Below are positions 62,704 through 64,000 of a stretch of 64,000 nt of DNA, piece by piece. The translations under genes were made by a program, and so were the position numbers. Location: the NCBI GenBank assembly GCA_023511295.1, contig JAIMBT010000016.1, positions 36,389-100,388 of the forward strand, in the 5' to 3' direction. The notes beneath the pieces are model-generated. The model was not told where the DNA came from, ran no database searches, and saw nothing but the letters and a program-made list of their open reading frames with translations. Position 1 is the first letter of the stretch, and every line of letters starts with the position of its first letter. The stretch is from Alicyclobacillus sp. Its GTDB lineage: Bacteria; Bacillota; Bacilli; Alicyclobacillales; Alicyclobacillaceae.

Positions 62704-63792
62704 TTGAAATCGACACTTCGCTACGCCCTACTGGTGCTCCTCGCGGGCGCCTGTTACGGCTTGATTTCCCCCATCTTGAAAATCGCATACGCCCATGGCT
62801 TCAGCGCCGCGGAAGCGACGGACGCGCAGTACCTGATTGGCACGGCCGGGTTGTGGCTGTTGGTGCCGATGGGTCACCGGCTGACGGGGGTGCGCTTGTT
62901 GCGGCGGGCCCGCGCGCGGCAGTCCAGGTCGGCCGCGGGCATGCGTTCGCCGACGGGGTCCAATCCCGCAAGCGTCGGCGGGCGGACGCAATCCCAGCCC
63001 ACGCGACCCCGCGGGTGGCGGCAGTGGTCATTGCTCACACTGATTGGCCTCGCCGGTGCCGGGACGAGTTACACGTACTACAACGCCCTCCGGTACCTGC
63101 CGGCGTCGCTCGCCATCGTATTGCTGTTCCAGTTCACGTGGATGGTCGTCGTCATGGATATCCTCGTGACACGGCGGTGGCCGGGGCTGCAGCGGACGGT
63201 TGGGACAGCCGTGATTGTGCTCGGCACGTTCCTGGCGGTAGGCGTCTTCGGACAGTCCCTGCACGGGTTTCCGGCGTGGACACTGCTGTTCGGCCTGTTG
63301 GCTGCGCTCTGTTACGCGCTGACCTTGTACCTGTCGGCCTTCGTCGATCCCGCAACGTCACCCTACATCCGGTCTGCCTCGATGGTCAGCATCGGCACGG
63401 CGGCCATCCTGTGCGCGTTTCCGCCGGTCTTTCTATTCCAACGGGCCCTGTGGCACGTGCACACGGCTCTGGAACTCCTGTTGTGGGGGTTCTTGATGGC
63501 TCTCCTGAGCCAGATTCTGCCGCCGATTTTGATGATGGTCGCTATCCCCAAGACCGGTGGACGGATGGCCGGCGTATTGGGCTCTATCGAGCTGCCGGTG
63601 GCCGTGGTCAGCGCGTGGCTCATCCTGGGCGAGCACGTGGCCCCGCTGCGCTGGCTGGGCGTGGCCCTGATCTTGGCGGGCATCGTCTGCAGCGAATGGC
63701 CAAGATCTGGCCGCCGCCCGCCACAGTCCCGCGACGAGGGGCCGAACGTCGCCGCACCCGCCGGCGCAGGGCCAGGTACGGGGGGCAGCTGA
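62704..63792 (+). CDS. EamA/DMT-family transporter
   Basis: A 362-residue permease with about ten membrane segments arranged as two EamA repeats (first about 5-150, second about 185-330). TSYTYYNALRYLPASLAIVLLFQFTWMVV and ELPVAVVSAWLILGEHVAPLRWLGVALILAGI are typical. A ~45-residue Arg/Ser/Gly-rich insertion at about 65-108 lies in a cytoplasmic loop. The substrate is unknown. TTG at 62704 is about 10 nt from GGGAGG. It may continue the pur transcript. Confidence 0.85.
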   Translation: MKSTLRYALLVLLAGACYGLISPILKIAYAHGFSAAEATDAQYLIGTAGLWLLVPMGHRLTGVRLLRRARARQSRSAAGMRSPTGSNPASVGGRTQSQPTRPRGWRQWSLLTLIGLAGAGTSYTYYNALRYLPASLAIVLLFQFTWMVVVMDILVTRRWPGLQRTVGTAVIVLGTFLAVGVFGQSLHGFPAWTLLFGLLAALCYALTLYLSAFVDPATSPYIRSASMVSIGTAAILCAFPPVFLFQRALWHVHTALELLLWGFLMALLSQILPPILMMVAIPKTGGRMAGVLGSIELPVAVVSAWLILGEHVAPLRWLGVALILAGIVCSEWPRSGRRPPQSRDEGPNVAAPAGAGPGTGGS

Positions 63793-63890
63793 GACGCCCC
63801 ACCGATGGTGCTGGCACCCGGGGTTGAACCCTGATGACTGCGGGCCGTTCTTTGTCCGCTCGGTGCGTGTGGTACGTGTGGTCCGGCACG

Positions 63891-63913
63891 ATAGCGGACG
63901 GTTGTTCCGCTAT
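63891..63913 (+). terminator. hairpin after the EamA gene
   Basis: ATAGCGGA (63891-63898) and TCCGCTAT (63906-63913) form a perfect 8-bp stem with a 7-nt loop, followed by TATGCTCCT. A possible terminator for the long purine transcription unit; the T-run is weak. Confidence 0.4.
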
Positions 63914-63944
63914 TATGCTCCTAAGGCCCGATCTCGGTGGCGTT

Positions 63945-63968
63945 AAGGGACTCGCGTTCCGCTGTTGG
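63945..63968. repeat. possible degenerate copy of the 13-bp palindrome repeat
   Basis: AAGGGACTCGCGTTCCGCTG resembles the AAGGGAACGCCGTTCCGTTG core of the repeat family at 22.9-25.2 kb, with several changes. The window ends too soon to tell whether a full unit follows. Confidence 0.3.
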
Positions 63969-64000
63969 CGTGTCCAGCCCTCTGTTCGGCTCGAAATCGG

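Noticed and set aside
63800..63880. tRNA-like segment on the minus strand (GGGTTCAACCCC near 63827)
   Set aside because: The T-arm does not pair properly around the TTCAA loop and no acceptor, D or anticodon arm can be built.
63620..63889. 89-residue minus-strand open frame near the window end
   Set aside because: Arg/Pro-rich, antisense to the EamA gene, no ribosome binding site.

Overview
The window reads as a chromosomal segment of a high-GC, low-GC-phylum (Firmicutes/Bacillota) spore-former relative, most like the Alicyclobacillaceae. This is inferred from gene order shared with Bacillus subtilis (acpS-ydcC-alr-ndoAI-ndoA; thiL-tsaE-tsaB-rimI-tsaD-ABC-F; tatA-tatC-groES-groEL; purEKBCSQLFMNHD), from strong AGGAGG ribosome binding sites, frequent GTG/TTG starts, sigma-A type promoters, a CIRCE element and a purine riboswitch, all in very GC-rich DNA. 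No rRNA, tRNA, CRISPR, prophage or transposase gene was seen.

Layout. 1-7.5 kb: small zinc-ribbon and membrane proteins, then acpS, bifunctional NAD(P)HX repair enzyme, YdcC-like lipoprotein, alanine racemase, the MazEF-type toxin-antitoxin pair ndoAI-ndoA, and DUF1659/DUF2922 small proteins. 7.5-11.1 kb: DUF1450 protein, DedA protein, membrane cytochrome c, FabV enoyl reductase and a well-initiated 53-residue unknown protein. 11.3-15.4 kb: a gluconate-type module (MFS transporter, FGGY gluconokinase, convergent LacI regulator). 15.5-16.4 kb: paired CrcB/Fluc fluoride channel genes. 16.4-22.9 kb: amidohydrolase translationally linked to thiL and the t6A genes tsaE-tsaB-rimI-tsaD, then a CHY zinc-finger/VOC pair. 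22.9-25.2 kb: a PadR regulator plus membrane protein bracketed on both sides by a ~125-bp repeat family with nested 13-bp palindromes.

25.2-37.1 kb: alpha/beta hydrolase, rocD interrupted by one in-frame amber codon, ABC-F protein, PAP2 phosphatase, 5-formyl-THF cyclo-ligase, three molybdenum-cofactor genes, tatA-tatC, and CIRCE-controlled groES-groEL. 37.4-39.7 kb: GNAT acetyltransferase and azlC-azlD divergent from an XRE-cupin regulator over a 25-bp palindrome. 39.9-45.7 kb: cell-envelope genes (M23 peptidase; MoxR, DUF58 and transglutaminase proteins). 45.8-62.6 kb: a guanine-type purine riboswitch with terminator/antiterminator heads guaA, pbuG and the complete PRPP-to-IMP gene set, nearly all with overlapping start/stop codons. 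62.7-63.8 kb: EamA-type transporter.

The most unusual structure is in the purine cluster: PurQ and PurL, normally separate in Firmicutes, are one continuous 1026-residue reading frame in the order PurQ-linker-PurL, the reverse of the PurL-PurQ order in large proteobacterial PurL, with PurS still separate. Other points of interest are the repeat-bracketed PadR module, the broken rocD, and a single guanine riboswitch placed ahead of guaA, pbuG and all de novo purine genes.
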